Assembly (NCBI RefSeq): GCF_900129465.1
Contig: NZ_FSRA01000001.1
Span: 3,598,482 to 3,662,481 of the forward strand
Direction: 5' to 3'
Origin: Chitinophaga niabensis
GTDB lineage: Bacteria > Bacteroidota > Bacteroidia > Chitinophagales > Chitinophagaceae
Length of the DNA stretch: 64,000 nt
Shown: piece after piece, positions 17,368 through 26,757 of the stretch
Position numbering within the stretch: position 1 is the first letter of the stretch
How the letters are laid out: each line of letters opens with the position of its first letter
Notes under the pieces: generated by a model
The model's input: only the letters and a program-made list of their open reading frames with translations
Told to the model about the DNA's origin: nothing
Database searches by the model: none
Translations under genes and position numbers: made by a program

Positions 17368-17957
17368 AATTTCAGGAAGCTCTCCAGTATACGCTGCCCC
17401 CCATCGGCAGACTTTTCCGGGTGGAACTGAACTGCATAGAAATTATCCTTTTGCAGTGCAGCGCTGTAATTGATCACATAATTGGCGATAGCCGTTGTTT
17501 CCGGGCCAAGGGCTACAAAGTAACTGTGTACAAAGTACATGTAGGAGTTTTCGGGCACATGTTCAAAGATCACGCTATGCAGGCCGGCAATATTGTTCCA
17601 GCCTATCTGCGGGATCTTGAGCAGGTTCTCTACCGGGGATTCAAATTTCTTCACCGGCAGGTCAAAGATGCCCATACATTCCGTATCGTTCTCTTCTGAA
17701 TGTTTGCATAATAACTGCATCCCGAGGCAAATACCTAAAACGGGTTGTTTAAGGTCTTTGATCAGCAGGTCCAGCTTACGCTCTTTCAGGTAATTCATGG
17801 CAGTGCTGGCCTCTCCCACTCCCGGAAAGATCACTTTATCCGCAGCACGCAGCTCTTCCGGGTCATCGGTAACTGTGGCTTCCACACCCAGGCGTTCCAG
17901 GGCAAAGAGCACAGAGCGGATGTTACCGGCGTTGTATTTAATGATGGCTGTTTTCAT
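17364..17957 (-). CDS. hisH: Imidazole glycerol phosphate synthase, glutamine amidotransferase subunit
   Basis: Class I glutamine amidotransferase that supplies ammonia to HisF. Motifs: YNAGNIRSVLFALERLG near the start, IFPGVGEASTAM (oxyanion region), the nucleophile in LGICLGMQLL (Cys77), and QFHPEKSADGG with the catalytic His and Glu. Length 197 is normal. The start is 6 bases downstream of the trpA stop, so hisH-hisA-hisF-hisIE are very probably carried on the trp transcript rather than on the hisG transcript. Confidence 0.97.
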   Translation of the reverse strand: MKTAIIKYNAGNIRSVLFALERLGVEATVTDDPEELRAADKVIFPGVGEASTAMNYLKERKLDLLIKDLKQPVLGICLGMQLLCKHSEENDTECMGIFDLPVKKFESPVENLLKIPQIGWNNIAGLHSVIFEHVPENSYMYFVHSYFVALGPETTAIANYVINYSAALQKDNFYAVQFHPEKSADGGQRILESFLKL

Positions 17958-17963
17958 GTTTGA

Positions 17964-18734
17964 TCAACCTTTTATGCCTTGCACAAAACTTTGTATTGAA
18001 GACTGCAAGTTAGTACTGTTTTCGATGGCTTTTACAAAAGCGCTACCAATTATGGCACCATTGCTGTTGGCGCAGGCAGCCTGGAATGTTTGCTTATCCT
18101 TAATCCCAAATCCTATCAGCACCGGGTTCTTTAATTTCATTTCCTTCAGACGGGCAAAATAGGCCTGCTGATCTCCCATGTCCTTATCCTTTCCGGTGGT
18201 GGAAGAAGAAGAAACGGCATATACAAATCCTTTACTCAGGCTATCGATCTTGCGGATGCGCGCTTCGCTGGTTTCAGGTGTTACCAGGAAGATCAGGTGT
18301 AAGCCGTATCTTTCGAAGATGGCACGGTATTCTGTTTCGAATTCATCCATCGGCAGATCAGGCAGGATGATGCCATCTACACCTGTTTCCGCGCATTTCT
18401 TACAGAAATTTTCCACGCCGAACTGTAATACCGGGTTCATATATCCCATGAGGATAACGGGCAGGGAAATACGGTCGCGGAATCCTTTCAGCTGCTCAAA
18501 CAATACACTGATCCGCATACCATTGGCAATGGCGCGGGTGCTGCTTTCCTGGATCACCGGGCCATCTGCCAGGGGATCGGAAAAGGGCATGCCCAGTTCT
18601 ACCATATCTGCACCGCTTTGCTGCAGGGTTTCCATGATAGTGAGGGTATCGTTAAGGGCCGGAAAACCGGCAGTGCAATATATATTGAGTATCTCTTGCG
18701 GTTTATTGAGAAACAATTGATCTATGCGGTTCAT
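17964..18734 (-). CDS. trpA: Tryptophan synthase alpha chain
   Basis: Cleaves indole-3-glycerol phosphate to indole and glyceraldehyde-3-phosphate; indole is channelled to TrpB. Recognised by IYCTAGFPALNDTLTIMETLQQSGADMVELGMPFSDPLADGPVIQ, which carries the catalytic Glu, the Asp in GVDGIILPDLPMDE, and FVYAVSSSSTTG and IGFGIKDKQTF for phosphate binding. 256 residues, the usual size. It lies 6 bases from trpB upstream and 6 bases from hisH downstream. Confidence 0.97.
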   Translation of the reverse strand: MNRIDQLFLNKPQEILNIYCTAGFPALNDTLTIMETLQQSGADMVELGMPFSDPLADGPVIQESSTRAIANGMRISVLFEQLKGFRDRISLPVILMGYMNPVLQFGVENFCKKCAETGVDGIILPDLPMDEFETEYRAIFERYGLHLIFLVTPETSEARIRKIDSLSKGFVYAVSSSSTTGKDKDMGDQQAYFARLKEMKLKNPVLIGFGIKDKQTFQAACANSNGAIIGSAFVKAIENSTNLQSSIQSFVQGIKG

Positions 18735-18740
18735 TGCCTT

Positions 18741-19946
18741 TTACTTTAAATGTTTGATATAGGTTTCCAGGTCTTTATCACCACGGCCGCTCAGGCATAC
18801 TACCACTACGTCTTCCGGTTTCAGTGGCAGGTCTTTCAGCTTGGCCAGTGCGTGCGCAGATTCCAGTGCGGGGATAATACCTTCCAGCAGGCTCAGTTCA
18901 TATGCTGCTGCCAGCGCTTCATCGTCTGTAGCATTCAGGAATTGCGCACGGCCTGTTTCGTACAGATGTGCATGTAATGGCCCTACGCCGGGATAGTCCA
19001 GCCCTGCAGAAATGGAATGCGGCTCTACGATCTGTCCATCGTCCGTTTGCATGAGCAAAGTTTTACTGGCGTGAATGATCCCCATCTTTCCCAATTGGGA
19101 AGTAGCTGCTGAAAAACCGCTGTTTACCCCTTTCCCTGCCGCTTCCACGGCAACAAGCTTCACCTGCTCTTCATCCAGGTAATGGAAGAAAGCCCCTGCG
19201 GCGTTACTGCCTCCACCCACGCAGGCAATTACATAATCAGGATTGGCGTTCCCTGTTTTTTCCTGCAGCTGTTTGCGCATTTCTTCACTTACTACAGATT
19301 GGAAACGTGCCACCATATCCGGATAAGGATGTGGCCCTACTACAGAACCAATGATGTAATGCGTATCTACGGGATGATTGATCCAGTGACGGATAGCTTC
19401 GTTCGTGGCATCCTTCAGCGTTTTGCTGCCGCTGGTGGCTGCTACCACGGTGGCTCCCAGCATTTTCATACGGGCCACGTTCGGCGCCTGCCTTTCTATA
19501 TCTATACTTCCCATATATACCACGCATTCCAGCCCCATAAGTGCACATACGGTAGCCGTTGCCACACCGTGCTGCCCTGCGCCTGTTTCTGCAATGATCT
19601 TTTTCTTACCGAGGCGTTGGGCCAGCAGGATCTGGCCAATGGTATTGTTCACTTTGTGGGCACCTGTATGGTTCAGGTCTTCCCGCTTCAGGTATATTTT
19701 TGCTTTATATTTTTCGGATAAACGTTTGGCGAAGAACAAAGGGGAAGGGCGGCCTACATAGTCTTTCAACAACTGCTCAAACTCTGCCTGGAAAGCAGGT
19801 TCACCAATGATCTGCAGGTACTGTTCCTTTAATTCCTCTACGTTGGGATAGAGCATTTCCGGAATGTATGCTCCGCCAAACCGGCCGTAATAGCCTTTAT
19901 CGTTTACATGATATTTAGAATGTGATGTATTCACGGCTATGTCCAT
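18741..19946 (-). CDS. trpB: Tryptophan synthase beta chain
   Basis: PLP enzyme that condenses indole with serine to give tryptophan. Signature [20 protein letters not shown] contains the Schiff-base lysine (Lys98). Other marks are [21 protein letters not shown] with the catalytic Glu region, the phosphate cup VGGGSNAAG, and [27 protein letters not shown], typical of the TrpB1 type that pairs with TrpA. Length 401 is standard. It lies 8 bases downstream of trpF. Confidence 0.98.
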   Translation of the reverse strand: MDIAVNTSHSKYHVNDKGYYGRFGGAYIPEMLYPNVEELKEQYLQIIGEPAFQAEFEQLLKDYVGRPSPLFFAKRLSEKYKAKIYLKREDLNHTGAHKVNNTIGQILLAQRLGKKKIIAETGAGQHGVATATVCALMGLECVVYMGSIDIERQAPNVARMKMLGATVVAATSGSKTLKDATNEAIRHWINHPVDTHYIIGSVVGPHPYPDMVARFQSVVSEEMRKQLQEKTGNANPDYVIACVGGGSNAAGAFFHYLDEEQVKLVAVEAAGKGVNSGFSAATSQLGKMGIIHASKTLLMQTDDGQIVEPHSISAGLDYPGVGPLHAHLYETGRAQFLNATDDEALAAAYELSLLEGIIPALESAHALAKLKDLPLKPEDVVVVCLSGRGDKDLETYIKHLK

Positions 19947-19954
19947 GATGCGTC

Positions 19955-20590
19955 TTATTTTACTTTTACGGGTTCTTTTTTAATTGCTTTCAGAAAGGTG
20001 CCAACTTTCTCCATGTCTTTTACGCCGGGTGAAATTTCAAACCGGCTGTTCACATCCAATGCGAACAAGGATTTGTGGCGCCATCGCTGTATGGCTTCCA
20101 CATCATCCGGACCAATTCCCCCGCTCAGGAAGAAAGGTTTATCCAGCTTATAATTATTCAGCAGCTCCCAGTTGAACTGTTTGCCTGTACCACCATACTC
20201 TTTACTGGCAGTATCGAACAGGAAGTAATCGCTATGTGGCAGATAAGGGGCTGCATTCTGGAAGCCATTTGCGTCTACAGGAAATACTTTAATTACAGGT
20301 ACTGTTAATCTCAGCTGCTGACAGAAAGCAATGGATTCATCCCCATGCAGCTGCACGGCATCCAGGCCATAATCTTTCACCGTCTGCAATACCTGCTGTA
20401 CATCCGCATTTACAAATACGCCTACTTTGCCAATGTTCTTACCGGCTTCCCGTACGGTGCGGCCATCCAGCCTGTTACCCACAAAACGTGGTGACCTGTT
20501 ATAGAAAATAAAACCGGCATAGTCTGCACCCAGTTCCACGAGGGCTTCCAGGTCGTCCCGCTTAGTGATGCCACATACTTTTACTTTCAT
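19955..20590 (-). CDS. trpF: Phosphoribosylanthranilate isomerase
   Basis: Catalyses the Amadori rearrangement of phosphoribosylanthranilate, step 3 of tryptophan synthesis. The start [29 protein letters not shown] carries the conserved CGIT cysteine, VQLHGDE is the second motif, and the catalytic Asp is in [18 protein letters not shown]. The phosphate-binding [11 protein letters not shown] and [16 protein letters not shown] close the barrel. The gene start overlaps the trpC stop by four bases (20587-20590). Confidence 0.97.
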   Translation of the reverse strand: MKVKVCGITKRDDLEALVELGADYAGFIFYNRSPRFVGNRLDGRTVREAGKNIGKVGVFVNADVQQVLQTVKDYGLDAVQLHGDESIAFCQQLRLTVPVIKVFPVDANGFQNAAPYLPHSDYFLFDTASKEYGGTGKQFNWELLNNYKLDKPFFLSGGIGPDDVEAIQRWRHKSLFALDVNSRFEISPGVKDMEKVGTFLKAIKKEPVKVK

Positions 20591-21390
20591 AAGGCTGCGA
20601 GTTTTGTTTTAAGCACTTCTGCAAAAGATTCAAAAGCACTGCCGGGGTTTTCATCTCTCATGAAATGTTCCCCGATCAGGAAACCGTCAAAACCGGCTTT
20701 CTTTAAGGTGATGATGGTATCTGTATCGTCCATGCCGCTTTCAGCTACTTTGCTGTGACCAGCGGGTATCTGCTTCAGCAGTTCCATGGAACGGTGAATA
20801 TCTACTTTGAATGTTTTAAGATCGCGGTTGTTGATGCCCACCAGGTGTGTGTGCGGTGTGATCTTCTCCAGCTGGTCTCCGCTGTGTACTTCCAGCAATA
20901 CTTCCAATCCCAGGTTATGGGCAAAAGCAGCGAGGTGTTTCACTTCTTCTTTGCTGAGGCATTCTGCTATCAGCAGGATCACATCTGCACCGATCGCTTT
21001 GGCTTCTACGATCTGGTATTCATCTATCACAAAATCTTTGCGGAGGATGGGGATATTATTCACTGCGCGGGCTTGCTGGAGATCGTCCATAGAGCCGCCA
21101 AAATAGATCTGGTCTGTAAGTACGCTCAGGCCGGATGCGCCGCTCCTTGCATAAGCAGTAGTTACATCCTGTACCATGGCTGTACCATTGATCAGGCCTT
21201 TGGAGGGCGACTGCCTTTTGAACTCGGCTATAATACCGGTACGGTCAGGCTGTTTGAGGAAGTTGCGGAGAGAAAGTGCTTCGCGGCTGAACATGGAAGC
21301 TCCTTCCAGTTCCTGTACACTTCTTACTTTCTTGCGGTCGGCCACTTCCGTGATTTTACTGGCCACTATTTCAGCTAAGATATCCTTCAT
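20587..21390 (-). CDS. trpC: Indole-3-glycerol phosphate synthase
   Basis: Ring closure of CdRP to indole-3-glycerol phosphate. Clear motifs: IAEFKRQSPSKGLING with catalytic lysine, ASGLSVLTDQIYFGGS, ILRKDFVIDEYQIVEAKAIGADVILLIAECL with the second lysine and catalytic Glu, LEVHSGDQLEKI, GINNRDLKTFKVD and VAESGMDDTDTI. 267 residues as a stand-alone enzyme, not fused to TrpF. It is 5 bases from trpD upstream and overlaps trpF downstream. Confidence 0.97.
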   Translation of the reverse strand: MKDILAEIVASKITEVADRKKVRSVQELEGASMFSREALSLRNFLKQPDRTGIIAEFKRQSPSKGLINGTAMVQDVTTAYARSGASGLSVLTDQIYFGGSMDDLQQARAVNNIPILRKDFVIDEYQIVEAKAIGADVILLIAECLSKEEVKHLAAFAHNLGLEVLLEVHSGDQLEKITPHTHLVGINNRDLKTFKVDIHRSMELLKQIPAGHSKVAESGMDDTDTIITLKKAGFDGFLIGEHFMRDENPGSAFESFAEVLKTKLAAL

Positions 21391-21395
21391 AATAA

Positions 21396-22388
21396 TTATT
21401 GTAACGCAATCAGTTTCTGGAACGATCTATAGGCAGCGCCGGACTCCAGGGATTCTACCGCAGCCTGGAAACACTCGTCGTAGGTAGGATATTTTTCCAG
21501 GCAGAACAGTCCCATAGCGGCATTGGCCATTACTACGGAATGTTGTGCCCAGCTTCCTTCTCCCTTCAACACTTTCATAAAGATCTTTGCAGCTTCTTCT
21601 ATGGAATTACCGCCGTAAATATCTTCAGGATGTACTTTGCGTTTACCTAATGCTTCGGGCGTCCAGTCCTGCTCTCCTTTGTTGGTAATGATGCGGGTAT
21701 CGCCGGTGAGGGAGATCTCATCATAACCATCCAGGCTGTGAACGATCGCAAACCGCTTGTCCGTTTGCTGGAACAGGTAATTGTAAATACGTGCCATTTC
21801 CAGGCTGTACACTCCTATCAGCTGATGATCTGCAAAAGCAGGATTCACCAGGGGCCCCAGCATGTTAAAAAAAGTACGGACACCTAACTGGCGGCGAACA
21901 GGGGCAACATTTTTCAGGGCGGGGTGAAAGAGCGGGGCGTGTAAGAAACAGATACCTGCCTCTTCCACTTCCTGCGTTAATTTGCCCTGGTCTGCCTTGA
22001 ACTTGTATCCTACAGATTCCATTACGTTGGAAGCGCCGCTGATCGAAGATACGCCATAGTTACCGTGTTTCGCTACCTTTCCGCCGGCACCGGCTACAAT
22101 GAAGCAGGACAGGGTGGATACGTTGAAGGTATTCTTCCCGTCCCCGCCTGTACCTACAATATCCAGTACGGCATGGCCATCCAGGTTGATGGGTACGCAG
22201 AGTTCCAGCAAGGCATCCCGGAAACCCAGTAATTCTTCGATAGTGATGCTGCGCATGAGGAACACCGTCATGAAAGCAGCGAGCTCACTTTCGTTATACA
22301 CGCCTTTGGAGATATTCGTCAGGATCTCTTTGGCGCCCTCCCGGCTGAAGGTTTTATGTTCAAACAGATAGTTGAGGATCTTTTTCAT
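21396..22388 (-). CDS. trpD: Anthranilate phosphoribosyltransferase
   Basis: Transfers phosphoribose from PRPP to anthranilate. The PRPP motif DIVGTGGDGKNTFNVSTLS, the KHGNYGVSSISGASNVMESVGY loop, and ALKNVAPVRRQLGVRTFFNMLGPLVNPA are diagnostic. 330 residues is the usual size. It lies 10 bases downstream of trpG and 5 bases before trpC. Confidence 0.97.
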   Translation of the reverse strand: MKKILNYLFEHKTFSREGAKEILTNISKGVYNESELAAFMTVFLMRSITIEELLGFRDALLELCVPINLDGHAVLDIVGTGGDGKNTFNVSTLSCFIVAGAGGKVAKHGNYGVSSISGASNVMESVGYKFKADQGKLTQEVEEAGICFLHAPLFHPALKNVAPVRRQLGVRTFFNMLGPLVNPAFADHQLIGVYSLEMARIYNYLFQQTDKRFAIVHSLDGYDEISLTGDTRIITNKGEQDWTPEALGKRKVHPEDIYGGNSIEEAAKIFMKVLKGEGSWAQHSVVMANAAMGLFCLEKYPTYDECFQAAVESLESGAAYRSFQKLIALQ

Positions 22389-22398
22389 CTTTTATGAT

Positions 22399-22968
22399 TT
22401 AAAGGGCTAACCAGTTGCGTAAAATTTGTTCTCCTTCCGGCGTCAGCACACTTTCCGGGTGGAACTGCACACCACTTACATCATACTTTTTATGCTGCAA
22501 AGCCATGATGTAACCATGTTCATCCCTCGCCGTTACTTCCAGTTCCGCCGGTAAAGTGGATTCATCCACTACCCAGGAATGATAGCGCCCTACTTCCAGT
22601 TCATCCGGCAGGTTGTTAAAGATCCTTCCACTGCGGGAAGTTACTTTCACAGGAGTAGCGATGCCGTGATACACTTCTTTCAGGTTGGTGAGCTTTGCAC
22701 CGAACGCTTCCCCAATAGCCTGCTGGCCAAGGCATACACCAAAGATGGATTTGGTGGGAGCATATTGTTTGATCAAAGGCAGCAGCAAACCTGCTTCTAC
22801 CGGGATGCCAGGACCGGGGGAAAGGATGATCTTATCGTACTGATCTATATCTTCCAGCTTGATCTCATCATTCCGCACCACGGTTACTTTATCATGGATG
22901 ATCTTTTCAACAAGGTGTACCAGGTTGTAAGTGAATGAATCGTAATTATCGAACACCAGGATCTTCAT
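22399..22968 (-). CDS. trpG: Anthranilate synthase, glutamine amidotransferase component
   Basis: Provides ammonia to TrpE. Class I amidotransferase with the usual DNYDSFTYNLVHLVE start, ILSPGPGIP oxyanion loop, nucleophile in FGVCLGQQAIGEAFG (Cys79), and GVQFHPESVLTPEG with the catalytic His and Glu. Length 189 matches stand-alone TrpG/PabA. It could also serve para-aminobenzoate synthesis in this organism, but its place one base after the trpE stop argues for TrpG. Confidence 0.96.
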   Translation of the reverse strand: MKILVFDNYDSFTYNLVHLVEKIIHDKVTVVRNDEIKLEDIDQYDKIILSPGPGIPVEAGLLLPLIKQYAPTKSIFGVCLGQQAIGEAFGAKLTNLKEVYHGIATPVKVTSRSGRIFNNLPDELEVGRYHSWVVDESTLPAELEVTARDEHGYIMALQHKKYDVSGVQFHPESVLTPEGEQILRNWLAL

Positions 22969-22969
22969 A

Positions 22970-24379
22970 TCAAATATTTTGCGCCAGGATAATGGCCTGT
23001 TTTAATGCGTTGAGTTTATTGTTCACTTCCTCCAGTTCAGAACTGGCCACTGATTTAGCCACAATACCTGCTCCCGCCTGGTAGTATAAAGTATTATTCC
23101 TGCTCAGGATAGAACGGATCATGATGGCATGATTGAAGTTGCCGTTAAAGCCTACAAATCCTACGCAGCCGCCATAAAAGCCCCTGGCTGTAGGTTCATA
23201 GCTATCGATCAGTTCCATGGCTTTGTACTTGGGTGCGCCGGACAGGGTGCCTGCGGGGAAAGTAGCGGCCAGTATTTCAAAGGGATTGCTGTTCTCCGGC
23301 AGTTGCCCTGTTACTTCACTCACCAGGTGGATCACATGCGAGTAGTATTTGATCTGGCGGTAAGTTTCCACTTCCACCTCTGAAGCTTTCCTGCTGAGGT
23401 CGTTGCGGGCAAGGTCTACCAGCATCACGTGTTCTGCATTTTCTTTCGGATCTTCCAGCAGCTGTGCTGCCAGCTCTTTATCCTGCTCATCGTTGCCGGT
23501 ACGTTTGAAAGTGCCTGCTATAGGGTGGATCACCGCTTTGCGATCTTTGATGATCAGCTGTGCTTCCGGAGAAGAGCCCATTAATTTATAATCGCCGTAA
23601 TCGAAATAGAAGAGATAGGGAGAAGGATTAATGGAACGCAATGCACGGTATACATTAAATTCATCTCCGGAGAATTCACGGCTGAATGCACGGGAGAGTA
23701 CTATCTGGAATACATCACCGCGGAAGCAGTGCTGTTTACCTTTCTCCACCATTTCCATGTATTGCTCATTGCTGAGATTGCTTTTTTCTTCGCCTTTTCC
23801 GGTGAAGGTATAACTGGGAAAATCTTTGTTGCGGATGAGGGATTCCAGGTATTCAAACTCGCTTTCCTGGCCATCTACCTGGTTTTCTATGAGATGCAGT
23901 TCATCTTTGAAATGGTTGATGGCAATTACATACTGGTAAAAACGGTAGCGCATCAGGGGAATGGTATTACCTGCTTTCTCCCGTTTTTTAAACACGATCT
24001 TCTCAAAGAACTGAACGGAGTCGTAGGTGCTGTAACCGAAGAGGCCTTCCGCATATGGCACCGGGGACTTTTCACTGAATGAAAAGCTCTTCAGGAAAGC
24101 ATCCATTTCTTTCACTACTTCCTTGCTGCTCTTCAATTGTTTTCTCTCTACCGGCTGGCCGGGGTATTTGAATTCGAAGATATCCGTAGAGGTTACTTCT
24201 ATCCCCGCAATAGGTTTGATGCCTATAAAAGAGAAGCTGTTCTCACTGGCATGAGAGTCCGTACTCTCCAGAAGGATGGAGCCGGGGAATTTGTCCCGGA
24301 TGCGGAGGTAGATGCTCACAGGTGTGAATACATCTGCCAGCATTTGTTTGGATCGTGTTTTTACCTGGATCTTTTTCAT
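22970..24379 (-). CDS. trpE: Anthranilate synthase component I
   Basis: Makes anthranilate from chorismate and is the first committed step. The tryptophan feedback site is present as LLESTDSHASENSFSFIG (LLEST at 36-40), and the catalytic chorismate-binding part has SPEAQLIIKDRKAVIHPIAGTFKRT, EHVMLVDLARNDLSRKA and FPAGTLSGAPKYKAMELID. 469 residues is typical. It is the first structural gene of the trp operon, following a leader with tandem Trp codons and a terminator hairpin (24401-24515), so it is regulated by attenuation as well as by feedback. Confidence 0.98.
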   Translation of the reverse strand: MKKIQVKTRSKQMLADVFTPVSIYLRIRDKFPGSILLESTDSHASENSFSFIGIKPIAGIEVTSTDIFEFKYPGQPVERKQLKSSKEVVKEMDAFLKSFSFSEKSPVPYAEGLFGYSTYDSVQFFEKIVFKKREKAGNTIPLMRYRFYQYVIAINHFKDELHLIENQVDGQESEFEYLESLIRNKDFPSYTFTGKGEEKSNLSNEQYMEMVEKGKQHCFRGDVFQIVLSRAFSREFSGDEFNVYRALRSINPSPYLFYFDYGDYKLMGSSPEAQLIIKDRKAVIHPIAGTFKRTGNDEQDKELAAQLLEDPKENAEHVMLVDLARNDLSRKASEVEVETYRQIKYYSHVIHLVSEVTGQLPENSNPFEILAATFPAGTLSGAPKYKAMELIDSYEPTARGFYGGCVGFVGFNGNFNHAIMIRSILSRNNTLYYQAGAGIVAKSVASSELEEVNNKLNALKQAIILAQNI

Positions 24380-24400
24380 CTTGATGATGTGTTTAAAACG

Positions 24401-24432
24401 AAGAAGGCCCGCTGTGTACAGCGAGCCTTCTT
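24401..24432 (-). terminator. Attenuator terminator hairpin before trpE
   Basis: Arms AAGAAGGCTCGCTGT (24432-24418) and ACAGCGGGCCTTCTT (24415-24401) on the minus strand form a 15-bp stem with one G-U pair and a 2-base loop, followed by CGTTTT. It lies 22 bases before the trpE start and downstream of the Trp-rich leader peptide. A competing pairing is available: leader TCGCTGTGT (24472-24464) can pair with ACACAGCGG (24417-24409) in the hairpin loop and 3' arm (9 pairs, one G-U), which would open the terminator. Confidence 0.88.
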
Positions 24433-24461
24433 AAAGTATTTAAAATACGAACATGGCAGCG

Positions 24462-24515
24462 TTACACAGCGAAGAGATTCGTTGCGTGCCACCAAAGTTT
24501 GTATGTATTGTTCAT
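24462..24515 (-). CDS. trpL: trp operon leader peptide
   Basis: A 17-codon open frame reads MNNTYKLWWHATNLFAV and ends in TAA. It carries adjacent Trp codons (TGG TGG at 24494-24489) and then a His codon. It lies 30 bases before the terminator hairpin and 82 bases before trpE. The overlap of its last codons with the candidate antiterminator strand is what an attenuation mechanism needs: a ribosome waiting at the Trp codons leaves TCGCTGTGT free, while one that reaches the stop codon covers it. The start codon has no Shine-Dalgarno motif, as usual in the phylum. The frame is far too short for normal gene finders. Confidence 0.9.
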   Translation of the reverse strand: MNNTYKLWWHATNLFAV

Positions 24516-24529
24516 TTGCATTATGAGGG

Positions 24530-24561
24530 CAAATATGGGGGGATTTCTCCAAATATGCAAA
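24530..24561 (-). promoter_or_regulatory. Candidate trp promoter
   Basis: On the minus strand TTTG (24561-24558) is followed after 20 bases by CATATTTG (24537-24530), one mismatch from TAnnTTTG. Transcription would begin near 24523, a few bases before the leader ATG at 24515. This mirrors the arrangement in front of the his leader. Confidence 0.6.
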
Positions 24562-24577
24562 TTTTATTTCGCTCATC

Positions 24578-25708
24578 TTATAAAACCCCTTTTGTGCTTG
24601 GTAACTGCATATTGTCAGGATTCCGCTTCACGGCCATTTTGATGGCCTTTGCAAAGGCTTTAAAGATGGCTTCTATCTTGTGGTGTTCATTCTCTCCTTC
24701 CGCTTTGATGTTCAGGTTACATTTTGCGGCGTCTGAAAAGGATTTGAAGAAGTGGAAGAACATTTCCGTGGGCATATCCCCCACTTTCTCCCTTTTGAAT
24801 TCCGCGTCCCACACGATCCAGTTGCGGCCGCCAAAATCAATCCCTACCTGTGCCAGGCAATCGTCCATGGGCAGGCAGAAACCGTATCTCTCCATTCCCT
24901 TCTTGTCCGCCAGGCCCAAGGCAAAAGCCTCTCCCAGCGCTATGCCGGTATCTTCTATGGTGTGGTGTTCATCGATATGCAGGTCTCCTTTGGCAGTGAT
25001 GTCCAGGTCAATGCTACCGTGGCGGGCTATCTGGTCCAGCATGTGGTCAAAGAAGGCAAGGCCTGTGTGGATGTTGGCTTTGCCGGTACCATCCAGGTTC
25101 AGTTCAATGCGGATATCCGTTTCCTTGGTAGCCCTTACGTGGCTCACCTTTCTGAGGCCGATCTTGAGGAACTCATAGATCTTTGCCCAGTCCGTAGATT
25201 CCAGGGCGATAACCGTACCCAGGTCTGTGCTGTCTACTTCCGCGCCACCAAGACCGGTTCCTTCATTCAACCAGATGGCTTTGGCACCCAGGTTCTGGGC
25301 CAGTTTCACATCCGTGATCCTGTCGCCGATCACAAAGGAGTTGGCGAGGTCGTAATCTTTGGAGAAGTACTTTGTGAGCATGCCTGTACCGGGTTTGCGG
25401 GTAGGGGCATTATCAGCGGGGAAGCTCCTGTCTATATATTCAGCTGCGAAATGAATGCCTTCATTCGCGAAGCTTTGCATGATGTGTTTGTGCGGAGCCG
25501 TGAAGGTTTCTTCAGGAAAGGAGGCCGTGCCTAAGCCATCCTGGTTAGTTACCAGTACCAGTTCGTAATCCAGCTCTGCGGCAATTTTGCCGAGGTAGGT
25601 GAATACTTTGGGATAGAACTCCACTTTTTCCAGGCTGTCTATCTGGTAGGTTGGTGGTTGTTCTTTGATCATGGTGCCATCCCTGTCTATGAATAGGACT
25701 CTCTTCAT
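24578..25708 (-). CDS. hisB: Bifunctional histidinol-phosphatase / imidazoleglycerol-phosphate dehydratase
   Basis: Catalyses two non-consecutive steps of histidine synthesis. The N-terminal HAD phosphatase (about 1-165) starts [16 protein letters not shown] with nucleophile Asp8 and Asp10, and has [17 protein letters not shown] and [23 protein letters not shown]. The C-terminal dehydratase (about 180-376) has [30 protein letters not shown] and the metal motif [16 protein letters not shown], repeated in [16 protein letters not shown] and [19 protein letters not shown]. The fused form is typical of Bacteroidota and enterobacteria. The start overlaps the hisC stop by four bases. Its stop lies only 17 bases before the trp promoter element at 24558-24561. 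Confidence 0.97.
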   Translation of the reverse strand: MKRVLFIDRDGTMIKEQPPTYQIDSLEKVEFYPKVFTYLGKIAAELDYELVLVTNQDGLGTASFPEETFTAPHKHIMQSFANEGIHFAAEYIDRSFPADNAPTRKPGTGMLTKYFSKDYDLANSFVIGDRITDVKLAQNLGAKAIWLNEGTGLGGAEVDSTDLGTVIALESTDWAKIYEFLKIGLRKVSHVRATKETDIRIELNLDGTGKANIHTGLAFFDHMLDQIARHGSIDLDITAKGDLHIDEHHTIEDTGIALGEAFALGLADKKGMERYGFCLPMDDCLAQVGIDFGGRNWIVWDAEFKREKVGDMPTEMFFHFFKSFSDAAKCNLNIKAEGENEHHKIEAIFKAFAKAIKMAVKRNPDNMQLPSTKGVL

Positions 25709-26751
25709 ACGAAAGATTGTAAAGTGTTAATTAATTCCACATTCTCTGCCGGTGTACCTACTGTTATACGAAGGCATCCCACACAGAGTTCCACTTTGGA
25801 ACGATCTCTCACTACGATGCCTTTTTCTATCAGATGATTGTAGATACCTTTTGCATCAGTTGTTTTAGCCAGCAGGAAGTTAGCATCACTGGGGTAAACT
25901 TTCTCTACGAAGGGCAGCGCTTTCAATGCAAACTCCAGCTTATCCCGCTCCAGTACTGTTTCCCTGATCCAGGCATTCACCTGGTCTATATTGTTCAGCG
26001 CTTCCAATGCCAGTTCCTGTGAGGCCTGGTTAATATTGTAAGGCGGTTTTACTTTGTTGAACACATTGATGATATCCTCACCGGCAAAAGCCATACCTAC
26101 CCGCAATGCGGCCAGGCCCCATGCTTTGGAGAGGGTTTGCAGGATCACGAGGTTGGGATACTCTGTAAGTTCCCGGATCAGTGTTTTTTGTTTGGAGAAG
26201 TTGATGTAGGCTTCATCCACTACTACAATGCCGTGGAAGTTATTCAGTACTACTTCAATGTCCTCCCGGTTGATGGCATTTGCCGTAGGGTTGTTGGGAG
26301 AACAGATGAAGATCAGTTTGGTATTGTCGTCAATAGCTGCTTCAATAGCCGGAAGGTCCAGCTGGAAGTCTTCTGTGAGTGTAGCTTTGCGGATAGTTAC
26401 ATCGTTGATGTTTGCGCTCACTTCGTACATACCGTAAGTAGGCGGGCATAATACCACGTTATCAATACCGGGGCGGCAGAATGCGCGGAACAATACATCG
26501 ATGGCTTCGTCGCTGCCGTTACCGAGAAAGATGTTCTGCGGTGGTACGCCTTTGATATCTGCCAGGCGGTATTTCACCTTCCATTGCAAAGGGTCCGGAT
26601 ACCGGTTGTAATCCGTGGCTAAGGGAGAGCCGTAGCTGTTTTCGTTAGCATCGAGGAATACAGATGCTTCTCCTTTGAACTCATCGCGTGCGGAGGAGTA
26701 AGGGACCAGTCTTTTGATATTATCTCTTAAGAGACTATTAAGATCGAACAT
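25705..26751 (-). CDS. hisC: Histidinol-phosphate aminotransferase
   Basis: PLP-dependent aminotransferase converting imidazole acetol phosphate to histidinol phosphate. It shows [11 protein letters not shown] near the N-terminus, [11 protein letters not shown], the [11 protein letters not shown] motif, [11 protein letters not shown], and the PLP lysine in [14 protein letters not shown] (Lys209). 348 residues is normal. It is 6 bases from hisD and overlaps hisB by four bases. Confidence 0.96.
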   Translation of the reverse strand: MFDLNSLLRDNIKRLVPYSSARDEFKGEASVFLDANENSYGSPLATDYNRYPDPLQWKVKYRLADIKGVPPQNIFLGNGSDEAIDVLFRAFCRPGIDNVVLCPPTYGMYEVSANINDVTIRKATLTEDFQLDLPAIEAAIDDNTKLIFICSPNNPTANAINREDIEVVLNNFHGIVVVDEAYINFSKQKTLIRELTEYPNLVILQTLSKAWGLAALRVGMAFAGEDIINVFNKVKPPYNINQASQELALEALNNIDQVNAWIRETVLERDKLEFALKALPFVEKVYPSDANFLLAKTTDAKGIYNHLIEKGIVVRDRSKVELCVGCLRITVGTPAENVELINTLQSFV

Positions 26752-26757
26752 ACGCCA

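Noticed and set aside
24376..24576. A 66-codon minus-strand frame covering the trp leader and terminator
   Set aside because: It runs through the hairpin and into the trpE start in another frame. The 17-codon leader with tandem Trp codons explains the region better.
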